Positions 1 to 5,038 are shown, counted from the stretch's first letter. The stretch: DNA of 5,038 bases from Chloroflexota bacterium (GCA_003513015.1 DOTA01000477.1:1-5038); one strand, 5' to 3'. The notes: generated by a model from the letters alone, not told the origin. Made by a program: numbers and translations.

Positions 1-485
1 TTCTTTTCTTTTTTCTTTTTCTTTTCTTTTTTACCTCTATCTTTGCCTTTACTCATTTTAGCCTCACTTTCTTTTTGTTTTTCATCTGGAACATTTACGG
101 CCTTGGAAACCAGAGCCACCATTTCAATTTCAACCAGCGCGCCCATTGGCAAAGCGGACGTGGCGATCGTGGTGCGCGCCGGATAAACACCCTCGAAGAA
201 ACTGGCGTACACGGCATTGACCGCCGAGAAATCTGTGATTCTGCGCAAGTAAATATTGGTTTTGACCACATTCGCAAAATCACTGCCCGCGGCTGCCAGT
301 ACCGCCGAGAGATTTTTCATGGTTTGTTCGGCCTGGGCTTCCACGCCGCCCGCGATCATCGCTCCCGTTTCAGGGATCAGTCCGCCCTGCCCGGCGGTGT
401 AGATCAAGTCGCCGACTTTCACGGCTTGCACATATGGCCCAACGGCCGCCGGGGCCTGCTCGGTGTGGATGTTTTCTTTTTGCAT
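1..485 (-). CDS. ridA: RidA/YjgF/YER057c/UK114 family reactive-intermediate deaminase, partial at left edge
   Basis: Reading the minus strand from the ATG at 485 gives 161 codons with no stop before the window edge. Residues 1-128 match the whole RidA fold: an N-terminal APAAVGPYVQ segment, an AGQ segment at 31-33, a VVKTNIYL segment near 73-80, YPARTTIA at 101-108 and VEIEMVAL at 118-125. Arg104 in PARTT corresponds to the substrate-carboxylate-binding arginine of RidA (Arg105 in E. coli); Tyr18 and Glu120 are also at conserved positions. Family members hydrolyse enamine/imine intermediates such as 2-aminoacrylate released by PLP enzymes, in the cytoplasm, as trimers. The start is supported by a strong Shine-Dalgarno sequence. 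Oddly, the frame continues past the usual end (about residue 128) into a tail of more than 30 residues, very rich in Lys and Glu, ending in a near-pure lysine run at the edge. Family assignment is firm; the true C-terminus is not visible. Confidence 0.93.
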   Translation of the reverse strand, partial: MQKENIHTEQAPAAVGPYVQAVKVGDLIYTAGQGGLIPETGAMIAGGVEAQAEQTMKNLSAVLAAAGSDFANVVKTNIYLRRITDFSAVNAVYASFFEGVYPARTTIATSALPMGALVEIEMVALVSKAVNVPDEKQKESEAKMSKGKDRGKKEKKKKKEK

Positions 486-489
486 CTTG

Positions 490-497
490 CCTCCTTT
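490..497 (-). promoter_or_regulatory. Shine-Dalgarno site of ridA
   Basis: The minus strand reads AAAGGAGG at 497-490, four bases before the ATG at 485. This near-perfect anti-16S match fixes the ridA start. It is the only strong ribosome-binding site in the window: the starts at 3214 and 4288 have none or a poor one. Confidence 0.8.
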
Positions 498-524
498 TGG
501 GTAGTTTAGAACCTTGGTGTTTCT

Positions 525-553
525 ACTATACCCTTTTTAGGATCAGATCGCAA
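525..553 (-). promoter_or_regulatory. Candidate sigma-70-type promoter of ridA
   Basis: On the minus strand a -35-like TTGCGA (553-548, 4 of 6 consensus bases) and a -10-like TATAGT (530-525, 5 of 6) are separated by exactly 17 bases. Transcription would start near 518, giving a leader of about 33 bases that carries the Shine-Dalgarno site. Position, spacing and orientation fit independent transcription of ridA rather than read-through from the large gene upstream. This is a motif match only. Confidence 0.5.
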
Positions 554-629
554 CCTTTTGTGGATTTCCCGCCGGAAGAAAAAAATTATCACAGTGGATT
601 TTTTGCCGAATAACTCGGCGAGATCGCAG

Positions 630-650
630 AGCAAACTCACTGAGTTTGCT
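630..650. repeat. Perfect 21-bp dyad (10-bp arms, 1-bp centre)
   Basis: AGCAAACTCA at 630-639 is the exact reverse complement of TGAGTTTGCT at 641-650, with one base between. The short centre and absence of a T run argue against a terminator. It lies about 80 bases upstream of the candidate ridA -35, so it could be an operator or part of a dispersed palindromic repeat. The symmetry is seen directly; the role is unknown. Confidence 0.75.
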
Positions 651-748
651 TCAACAACTGGCTCTGTGGCGAATCTATGCTAATGAGATGAGCCAAACGT
701 TTTGTGAGTTATCAATTCCCATCTGCGTTTATAAGATTTGAAGCTATT

Positions 749-784
749 ATTCGTGCCATTCGTAAAATTCGTTTTATTCGCGTC
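749..784. repeat. Four-unit 9-bp tandem array (ATTCGTNNN)
   Basis: Four contiguous 9-bp units start at 749, 758, 767 and 776. Each begins ATTCG, the first three begin ATTCGT, and the last three bases vary. The array ends seven bases before the stop codon complement at 791-793. On the minus strand the unit reads NNNACGAAT, which resembles the AACACNAAG unit found at the other end of the same gene. From memory, arrays of this flavour recur between genes of environmental bacteria; this was not checked. Confidence 0.7.
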
Positions 785-790
785 AAAAAC

Positions 791-3214
791 CTACCGCCCC
801 AAATCCCCACGTGTCTGCCGCTCAAAGGCACGCAATTCCAATCCCATCACCCCCTCGTCCAGCGAGAGTGCCAGTGGCAGGTAGCGCACTTGCCCCGGCG
901 CTAACTCTCCAGTTAACTTAACAACCGCGCTCACACTGCCATCTTGTCCGGTTTGAGCCACGAAGTAATAGGGCATTTGCGCCTCCGTGGGGTTCGAGAT
1001 CACCACAAAATAACGCCCCTTTCCACCGGAAAGGGCACCCTCTGCAAGCGGGTTAGCCACCGTCAGGTTTTGCTCCCAAATCAAATCGTAGAAGGTTCCC
1101 CCGGGCAGGCTGCCATCCATCCCGCTTAATCCCGTTCCCTGCTCCGAGATCAAGCGCAAATTGGCCTCTGCCGATCCCAATCCAATTTGCAAATATTGCC
1201 CCTGCTCTGGCTCAATCACCGGTGATTCAAAAGCCCCATCCCAGCGGGCATGGCCGCGCTCCGAACGTTCGTTGAAGGGTTCCCAAGGCAATTCCGCTGC
1301 CAGCCCGTTGGGGTTGCTGGCGATTACCCCGGTGGCATCCACCATCCAGGTGGGGCGGTTGCTGCTATCCACCTGCGAAACCAGCGAAACGTGGTCGATC
1401 TCGCCGTCAGCGCTCCAATCGAAGAACACCAGATCGCCCGGTTGGTAAGGCTGTTCGTGCGAAAGCATTTGCCCGGAGTACATGAAATAGCGCCACATAT
1501 CGAAGGCGTCGCGGGCGTTGCGGCTCTGGTAAAAATGTTCCGGGTGTGCCTGCGCATCCCACTCCAGCATCTGCGTGATGTCATACCCCGCCCCCCAGGT
1601 GAAAGCGTCCAACACCAGATCGGTGCACTGCCCGGCCGCATAGCCGTGAAAGACCCCCAAACAGGCCGGGCCACTATCGCAGCGATGATCGTAGGGCATG
1701 CCAATATCCTTACGGGCCTCGGTCAGCACCTCGGTGTAAAAATATTGGAAATTTTTCTCCGTGAGATCGGAGGTCACAATAAAAGAGGCGCCGCGCGGCT
1801 CAAAGTCGAATCCCGTTTTCGAAAGGGAAAGCGAAACCTGCCCGGGAGTGATCCCGCTCATCCAAAAATAGCCCCGTCCATCGGTCTCCACCTCGGTCCC
1901 GTTCTGAGCGGTGATTGCCACTAAGGCCAGCGGATCGCCCAGCGGCCCCGTCACCCTCCCGGAGATGGCATAAGTCGGCTCCGGCTGTGCCCCCCGATCC
2001 AGAATCGCCAGTTGAGAGATGCCCCCCACGTCCTGTGTATAGGCGATGATATTGCCATCCGCCGAAATCGCCGGGCGCATATCGCTAACGCCCTGCACCG
2101 AGATCAGGGTTTCGCCGCTCTCCACGCTGTGCCAATAAAGATCGAAGCTGCGGCCGTTGTTGGGCGTGCCTACTGCGGCCAGGTGCTGGCCATTGTTCGC
2201 CAGGGCATGTTGCGTTAACGGTTTGGGGAAGCGCGCCGTATAGCTGCTCTCGTTGAGTTGATCGTAAATAGTTACATTGCTGTTAGTGTCGGGGGCATCC
2301 GGCAGCCGGTAAGCGATCCACTGGCCCCCGGTGGAGGTATCCGGTCCCACGGCTCCTATGCTCCCCGGGATTTGCACGGTGCGCCCCAGCAAGCGGTTGT
2401 AGGCGAAAATGCTGCCCGCGGCGTTACCGGTTCCCGCCAGATTGCCTGCCTGCGAGAGGAAAACCACCGTGCGGCTGCTGGGCGTGACCACTGCGGCCGT
2501 GGTTTCGCCGTCGGCTTGTGCGCCGTTACTGCTAATCGAGGTCCGCTGGGTGTAGCCGTTCAGCCGGTTGTGCAAAAAAGCATCTCGCAGGCCGTTGGTA
2601 TCCCCCAGCGAAGCGGCGGGGATGGTATCGTTGGGCAGCAGGTTATCAGCGTCCGAAAGGAAGGCCACATAATGCCCATCTTCTGAAATCGAAGCTTGCT
2701 CCGACCAGCCGTTGGCCTCAAAGCCGTTGGCATCCACCGAAACCCGCTCGGTGCTGCCGGTCAGGCGGTCGTGCACAAAAATATCGGAAAGAAAGTTCGT
2801 ATCCCCAAAAACCAGATTATCTGCCAGCGATTCAAAAGCCACGAAGCGCCCATCCGCCGAGATCGCTGGGCGGGTCGAGATGGCATTGGCCTCCGTTCCA
2901 TCAGATGATACAGATACCCGTTCGAACTTTTCCGTCAGTCGGTCGAAGACGAAAATATCAGCAACCTGGTTGGTATCGCCCGAAATCAGGTTTTCCGCAT
3001 TGGAAGCGAAAGCCACCCAACGCCCATCCGCCGAAATTGAGGGGAATCCAGACCAATCGTTGCCGTAGGTGATTTGTGAAGCATGAAAGGGGGATCGGGG
3101 AGCGTTGGCGCGGGCTGGGGAATTCACCACCAAGACACTAAGGCATAAAGTTAAAACAAATATCCAAACTTTGGAGAACTTCGTGTTCTTGGTGTTCTTT
3201 GTGGTTAAAAACAT
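791..3214 (-). CDS. Secreted multidomain protein: PD40-type beta-propeller, Ig/prealbumin-like domain, papain-fold (NlpC/P60- or DUF1287-like) domain
   Basis: 807 residues. Residues 1-36 form a signal peptide with basic N-region, hydrophobic core 17-30 and AxA sites ending at Ala36 or Ala38, so the product is exported. Residues about 50-405 carry seven PD40/WD40-like strands of the SADGRxVAF type near 61, 119, 177, 247, 295, 340 and 384, consistent with a seven-bladed propeller. Residues about 414-493 resemble a carboxypeptidase-regulatory-like beta sandwich. Residues about 498-660 look like a papain-fold hydrolase: Cys530 in GQCTD, PGDLVFF at 592-598, His608 in IDHVSLV and a possible third residue Asp626. 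Such domains usually cut peptidoglycan peptides or amides; activity here is inferred. Residues 661-807 are a beta-rich tail of unknown type. The ATG at 3214 has no Shine-Dalgarno and lies beside a repeat, but it is the only start that keeps the signal peptide. The ligand is unknown. Confidence 0.85.
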   Translation of the reverse strand: MFLTTKNTKNTKFSKVWIFVLTLCLSVLVVNSPARANAPRSPFHASQITYGNDWSGFPSISADGRWVAFASNAENLISGDTNQVADIFVFDRLTEKFERVSVSSDGTEANAISTRPAISADGRFVAFESLADNLVFGDTNFLSDIFVHDRLTGSTERVSVDANGFEANGWSEQASISEDGHYVAFLSDADNLLPNDTIPAASLGDTNGLRDAFLHNRLNGYTQRTSISSNGAQADGETTAAVVTPSSRTVVFLSQAGNLAGTGNAAGSIFAYNRLLGRTVQIPGSIGAVGPDTSTGGQWIAYRLPDAPDTNSNVTIYDQLNESSYTARFPKPLTQHALANNGQHLAAVGTPNNGRSFDLYWHSVESGETLISVQGVSDMRPAISADGNIIAYTQDVGGISQLAILDRGAQPEPTYAISGRVTGPLGDPLALVAITAQNGTEVETDGRGYFWMSGITPGQVSLSLSKTGFDFEPRGASFIVTSDLTEKNFQYFYTEVLTEARKDIGMPYDHRCDSGPACLGVFHGYAAGQCTDLVLDAFTWGAGYDITQMLEWDAQAHPEHFYQSRNARDAFDMWRYFMYSGQMLSHEQPYQPGDLVFFDWSADGEIDHVSLVSQVDSSNRPTWMVDATGVIASNPNGLAAELPWEPFNERSERGHARWDGAFESPVIEPEQGQYLQIGLGSAEANLRLISEQGTGLSGMDGSLPGGTFYDLIWEQNLTVANPLAEGALSGGKGRYFVVISNPTEAQMPYYFVAQTGQDGSVSAVVKLTGELAPGQVRYLPLALSLDEGVMGLELRAFERQTRGDLGR
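2525..3046 (-). repeat. Three consecutive propeller-blade repeats with 174-bp period
   Basis: Within the large gene the first three blades (about residues 57-230) are spaced exactly 58 residues. The DNA word CCCATC, from the SADG turn, recurs 174 bp apart (words beginning near 2673, 2847 and 3021). All three blades share a DADNL/GDTN loop and a DIFVxDRL strand; the third carries an insertion. Blades four to seven are shorter and diverged, so the first three look like a later internal amplification. Confidence 0.65.
3126..3205. repeat. Imperfect inverted repeat with 9-bp periodicity, inside the 5' end of the large gene
   Basis: On the plus strand the left arm (3126-3150) begins ACCACCAAGACACTAAGG. 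The right arm (3179-3205) is three 9-mers: CTTCGTGTT, then CTTGGTGTT, then CTTTGTGGT. The complement of the right arm aligns with the left arm with a few mismatches and small gaps, around a spacer of 28 bases. I recall very similar sequences as high-copy dispersed repeats in environmental bacterial genomes, and translations such as TKNTKNTK at protein N-termini are their usual trace. Here the element is read in frame and supplies most of the signal peptide (residues 4-30). Confidence 0.75.
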
Positions 3215-3227
3215 TGGCTATACCAAT
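3213..3227. repeat. Small inverted repeat overlapping the start codon of the large gene
   Basis: ATTGG at 3213-3217 pairs perfectly with CCAAT at 3223-3227 around the five-base loop CTATA. The arm covers two of the three bases of the proposed ATG (3214-3212 on the minus strand). No Shine-Dalgarno sequence is present in front of this start. It may mark the edge of the neighbouring repeat or form a weak hairpin in the mRNA at the start codon; a chance occurrence is possible. Confidence 0.45.
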
Positions 3228-3251
3228 ACGATAGGGAATGATGCCTAGCAA

Positions 3252-3276
3252 GCATATTGAGCAAGTCGAAATATGC
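3252..3276 (+). repeat. REP-like hairpin, copy 1 (7-bp stem, 11-nt loop)
   Basis: GCATATT at 3252-3258 and AATATGC at 3270-3276 form a perfect 7-bp stem around the loop GAGCAAGTCGA. The loop is of the same class as the loop of the second hairpin 22 bases away, read on the opposite strand. Within the loop, G1-A11 and A2-G10 could form tandem sheared G-A pairs, followed by a G3-C9 pair. No T run follows on either strand, so it is not a standard terminator. Confidence 0.75.
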
Positions 3277-3298
3277 GGGTCTTACCTGTGCTAATGCC

Positions 3299-3323
3299 GC
3301 ATCCTTCGACAAGCTCAGGATGC
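3299..3323 (-). repeat. REP-like hairpin, copy 2 (7-bp stem, 11-nt loop), inverted relative to copy 1
   Basis: On the minus strand GCATCCT and AGGATGC (3323-3317 and 3305-3299) form a perfect 7-bp stem around the loop GAGCTTGTCGA. This loop differs from copy 1 only by TT in place of AA. Three of seven base pairs in the stem differ from copy 1, yet pairing is fully kept. The core CTTCGACAAGCTCAG is a sequence I recall as widely dispersed in bacterial genomes. It begins nine bases beyond the stop codon of the SUMF1 lipoprotein gene. Confidence 0.8.
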
Positions 3324-3331
3324 TGAACGTA

Positions 3332-4288
3332 TTATGGCTCGATCACACAACGAAAACCCACATACAGGTAATGCGCCGTGGGGGGCAAATTGTTGCGCCA
3401 GATGGCAGTCATCAGATCGGCTTCGTAGAACCAGGCTCCGCCGCGCTCCGCTTTATAGCCAGTGGGTTCCTCGGGTCCGGTGGGATTCTCGACAGGTGAA
3501 ATCGAATAGTAATCTTGCTGGTACCAATCGTAGATCAGTTCCCAGGCGTTGCCGGCCATATCTTGCACGCCATAAGGGCTGGCCCCGGCGGGGTGCGTGC
3601 CTACCGGGGCGGTCATCCAGCCGCACTCGCCATAACGGGCCAGTTCACAGGTCACGGGGTCGTTGCCCCAGGGGAATTTGCGCCCATCGGTGCCGCGGGC
3701 GGCTTTCTCCCATTGGGCCTCGGTGGGCAACGATCCGCCGCGCCATTCGCAATATTCCTGGGCATCGTACCAGGTGATATCCATCATAGGGTGCGAATCC
3801 CACACAGGGCGGTTGAGCAATTCCCCGGTTCCAGAAGTCATCTCGCAGCCCCCGGCCTCCAGGCATTCTTTGTAACGCGTCTGGCTGACTTCGTAAACAT
3901 CCATGTAGAAATCATCCAGATAGACAGTGTGGGCGGGCCGGGCGGCAGCCTGATCGCGATCGCTGCCCATGACAAACTCACCGGAGGGCACCAGTACCAT
4001 CGGGATGCCCCGGGCATCTGTGATTTCGGAAGGCAGTACCGTGGGTTGGGGTGTGGCCGTTGGCTCGGGCGTATGGGTGGGGGGGAGCTCCGTGGCTGTC
4101 GGCTCAGGCGTATTGGTGGGAGGGAGCACCGTGGTTGTGGGAATGGCCTCCGTTGGTGAGGCTTCGAGGGCCGCGCTAGTGCTGGTTGCTGGTGTTGTTT
4201 CGCTGGCGGTTGAACTACAGGCGGTGAAAAAAATTGCGAGTAGCACCAGCAGCCCCAAGGTTAATTTACTCAAGGTTTTTGAGATCAT
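3332..4288 (-). CDS. Lipoprotein with Pro/Thr-rich stalk and SUMF1/formylglycine-generating-enzyme-like domain
   Basis: 318 residues. The N-terminus is a lipoprotein signal: Lys4 and Lys8, hydrophobic 9-21, then FTAC with Cys24 as the likely lipidated residue, giving an outward-facing membrane anchor. Residues about 25-87 are a Pro/Thr/Glu stalk. Residues about 92-318 are a full SUMF1 domain: MVLVPSGEFVMGS (97-109), VYEVSQTRY, SLPTEAQWEKAARG (186-199), FPWGN, SPYGVQDMAGNAWE (237-250), ERGGAW and a terminal GFRC. The two cysteines that real formylglycine-generating enzymes use (336 and 341 in human FGE) align roughly with Met293 and Arg298, so sulfatase activation is unlikely and a binding role is more plausible. 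C142/C148 and C214/C222 may form disulfides outside the cell. The start at 4288 has only a weak AAAGGA about 14 bases upstream; a TAAAAT at 4325-4320 could be a -10 but lacks a clear -35. The CDF gene ends 59 bases upstream. Confidence 0.9.
   Translation of the reverse strand: MISKTLSKLTLGLLVLLAIFFTACSSTASETTPATSTSAALEASPTEAIPTTTVLPPTNTPEPTATELPPTHTPEPTATPQPTVLPSEITDARGIPMVLVPSGEFVMGSDRDQAAARPAHTVYLDDFYMDVYEVSQTRYKECLEAGGCEMTSGTGELLNRPVWDSHPMMDITWYDAQEYCEWRGGSLPTEAQWEKAARGTDGRKFPWGNDPVTCELARYGECGWMTAPVGTHPAGASPYGVQDMAGNAWELIYDWYQQDYYSISPVENPTGPEEPTGYKAERGGAWFYEADLMTAIWRNNLPPTAHYLYVGFRCVIEP
4049..4126 (-). repeat. Two 39-bp tandem repeats encoding the lipoprotein stalk
   Basis: Residues 55-67 and 68-80 are two 13-residue units of the form LPPTxTPEPTATx. 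The DNA units at 4088-4126 and 4049-4087 match at 30 of 39 positions. Tandem duplication is the simplest origin. Such stalks hold a domain away from the membrane, and PTPEPTAT stalks are common in Chloroflexota surface proteins (recalled, not searched). Confidence 0.8.
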
Positions 4289-4347
4289 ACTTTTATTCGT
4301 TTTCCTTTGATCCGGGGAGATTTTACCTTATTTTTGGGGTTAGGAAT

Positions 4348-5038
4348 TCAGGCGGGTTGATCCGTGGTGGGGTGGGGGCGATCCAGGGAAACATCAGCCC
4401 AGGAAAGCGGGTCATCGAGTGGCTCCAAATGCGTGAAAACCGCTACGTTTGCGAGGCCCGCTCGGATTTCGTTTTCGATTTGTTCGACTAGAATATGCCC
4501 CTGCTGCACGGTCCAATCGCCAGGAACTAAAACATGCACCGATACAAAGCGGCGCGCGCCTGATTGACGCGTGCGCAGGGCGTGAAATTCGATGCCATTC
4601 TCTTGATGGGATTCCAGCACTTCTTGGATGATAGCCAACTCCTTCGGGGGCAGGGCTGAATCCATTAAACCTTTAACGGACTCCCGCACGATGTGGAATC
4701 CTGACCAGACAATATTGGCCGCCACCACCAGGGCTACGATGGGATCCAGTTGAAGCCAGCCGGTGACAACGACCAGACCCACGCCCACCAGCACCCCGGC
4801 GGAAGTCCACACATCGGTCATTAAATGGCGGGCGTTGGCCTCCAGAGTGATGGAATCGTTTTCTTTGGCGGCGCGCAGTAAAACCAGGGCCACGCCCAGG
4901 TTAATCAAGGAGGCGGCTACCGAAACTGCGAGACCCAAGCCAACTTGCTCCAATGGTTGAGGGGTAAGCAGGCGTTTTATGGCTGCGAAAGCAATGCTCC
5001 CGGCGGCAATTAAAATCAGGGTACCTTCGACACCGCTG
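4348..5038 (-). CDS. Cation diffusion facilitator (CDF) family metal-ion transporter, N-terminus off right edge
   Basis: The frame is open from the window edge to the TGA at 4350-4348, giving 229 residues. The TTG at 4953 (LEQVG) is an internal leucine codon, not the start, because homologous-looking sequence (VEGTLILIAAGSIAFAAIKRL) continues upstream to the edge. The fragment covers the membrane segments from about TM3 to TM6, with hydrophobic stretches near residues 6-20, 33-54, 77-93 and 97-110, followed by a soluble C-terminal domain (about 125-215). His71 and Asp75 in HLMTD form the HxxxD pair of the TM5 metal site (compare His153/Asp157 of E. coli YiiP); the TM2 pair lies outside the window. 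CDF proteins export Zn, Fe, Mn, Co or Cd from the cytoplasm by proton antiport. The metal cannot be told from this part. The C-terminal domain has FHALRTRQSG and VHVLVPGDWTVQQGH, typical of the family's dimerising domain. Confidence 0.92.
   Translation of the reverse strand, partial: SGVEGTLILIAAGSIAFAAIKRLLTPQPLEQVGLGLAVSVAASLINLGVALVLLRAAKENDSITLEANARHLMTDVWTSAGVLVGVGLVVVTGWLQLDPIVALVVAANIVWSGFHIVRESVKGLMDSALPPKELAIIQEVLESHQENGIEFHALRTRQSGARRFVSVHVLVPGDWTVQQGHILVEQIENEIRAGLANVAVFTHLEPLDDPLSWADVSLDRPHPTTDQPA

Larger units (their letters stand above)
486..790. other. Intergenic region between the large secreted gene and ridA
   Basis: About 305 bases without a credible gene. From ridA outwards it holds the ridA leader and candidate promoter (up to 553), an AT-rich dyad (AAAAAAT at 580-586 and ATTTTTT at 598-604, 11 bases apart), a small stem GCCGA/TCGGC at 605-619, a perfect 21-bp dyad at 630-650, and a 9-bp tandem array at 749-784 that ends seven bases from the stop codon of the large gene. 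No GC-rich stem followed by a T run is found on the minus strand, so no intrinsic terminator can be named for the gene ending at 791. Bases 651-748 show nothing I can interpret. Confidence 0.7.
3215..3331. other. Intergenic region carrying the hairpin pair
   Basis: 117 bases between the SUMF1 lipoprotein stop and the start of the large secreted gene. It holds the two inverted hairpins at 3252-3323 and part of the small dyad at the start codon. The minus strand shows no Shine-Dalgarno and no convincing -35/-10 pair; a TGGTATAGC resembling an extended -10 lies too close to the ATG to serve it. Expression from an upstream promoter or with a start elsewhere remains possible. Confidence 0.6.

Noticed and set aside
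75..509. Plus-strand reading frame of 144 codons
   Set aside because: It lies antisense to ridA, which has clear family motifs and a strong ribosome-binding site; its own translation shows no recognisable fold.
578..619. Intrinsic terminator after the large gene
   Set aside because: The stem at 605-619 is followed on the minus strand by A residues, not T; the later T run is preceded only by an A/T arm. No GC stem with a T tail exists in either direction.
1250..1924. Plus-strand reading frame of 224 codons
   Set aside because: It is the antisense shadow of the papain-fold part of the large gene, where codon bias leaves the opposite strand open; no family motifs.
3126..3205. CRISPR array or direct-repeat array
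   Set aside because: Units are 9 bp and inverted between the two arms, without unique spacers or long direct repeats.
3299..3323. Hairpin as a rho-independent terminator of the SUMF1 gene
   Set aside because: The position fits, but no T run follows on the minus strand, and a sister hairpin with the same loop class points to a repeat element.
3515..4159. Plus-strand reading frame of 214 codons
   Set aside because: It is antisense to the SUMF1 lipoprotein; its Gly/Arg-rich end is only the complement of the Pro/Thr stalk.
3332..4288. Assignment as an active formylglycine-generating enzyme or sulfatase modifier
   Set aside because: The two catalytic cysteines appear absent, and no sulfatase gene is present in the window.
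4289..4347. Promoter for the SUMF1 lipoprotein gene
   Set aside because: TAAAAT at 4325-4320 resembles a -10, but there is no acceptable -35 at 16-18 bases, so it was not listed as a feature.
4348..4953. Separate 201-residue gene starting at TTG 4953
   Set aside because: The same frame stays open to the right edge and continues CDF-like membrane sequence, so 4953 is an internal codon of a longer transporter gene.

Overview
The window holds four protein-coding genes, all on the minus strand. Two are cut by the window edges. Read 5'->3' on the minus strand (right to left), they are: the C-terminal two-thirds or so of a cation diffusion facilitator (CDF) metal transporter; a complete lipoprotein with a Pro/Thr-rich stalk and a formylglycine-generating-enzyme-like (SUMF1) domain; a large complete secreted protein that joins a seven-bladed PD40-type beta-propeller, a small Ig/prealbumin-like domain and a Cys/His papain-fold (NlpC/P60- or DUF1287-like) domain; and a RidA/YjgF-family deaminase that runs off the left edge with an unusual lysine-rich tail. 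The long plus-strand reading frames are antisense shadows of these genes.

The organism is probably a Gram-positive-like or monoderm environmental bacterium, most likely a Chloroflexota (Anaerolineae-type) member. That is an inference from style: a 'PTPEPTAT' stalk on a SUMF1 lipoprotein, PD40 repeats with GDTN loops, moderately high GC, and several intergenic repeats of kinds I recall from such genomes. No marker gene settles it.

Layout: 1-485 ridA (partial, C-terminus off the left edge); 486-790 intergenic, with a candidate ridA promoter, a 21-bp dyad and a 9-bp tandem array; 791-3214 propeller/papain-fold protein; 3215-3331 intergenic, with two stem-loops of the same architecture; 3332-4288 SUMF1 lipoprotein; 4289-4347 short gap; 4348-5038 CDF transporter (N-terminus off the right edge). 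Nothing shows a single pathway. The two central genes both encode exported, envelope-associated proteins, while RidA and the CDF transporter are housekeeping-type neighbours.

The most interesting material is the repeat content around the large secreted gene. An imperfect inverted repeat with 9-bp periodicity lies inside the start of the gene and encodes most of its signal peptide. Two hairpins with different but fully paired 7-bp stems and the same 11-nt loop class sit in opposite orientation just upstream of it. A second 9-bp-periodic array lies directly after its stop codon. I do not see a complete novel enzymatic or defence system.
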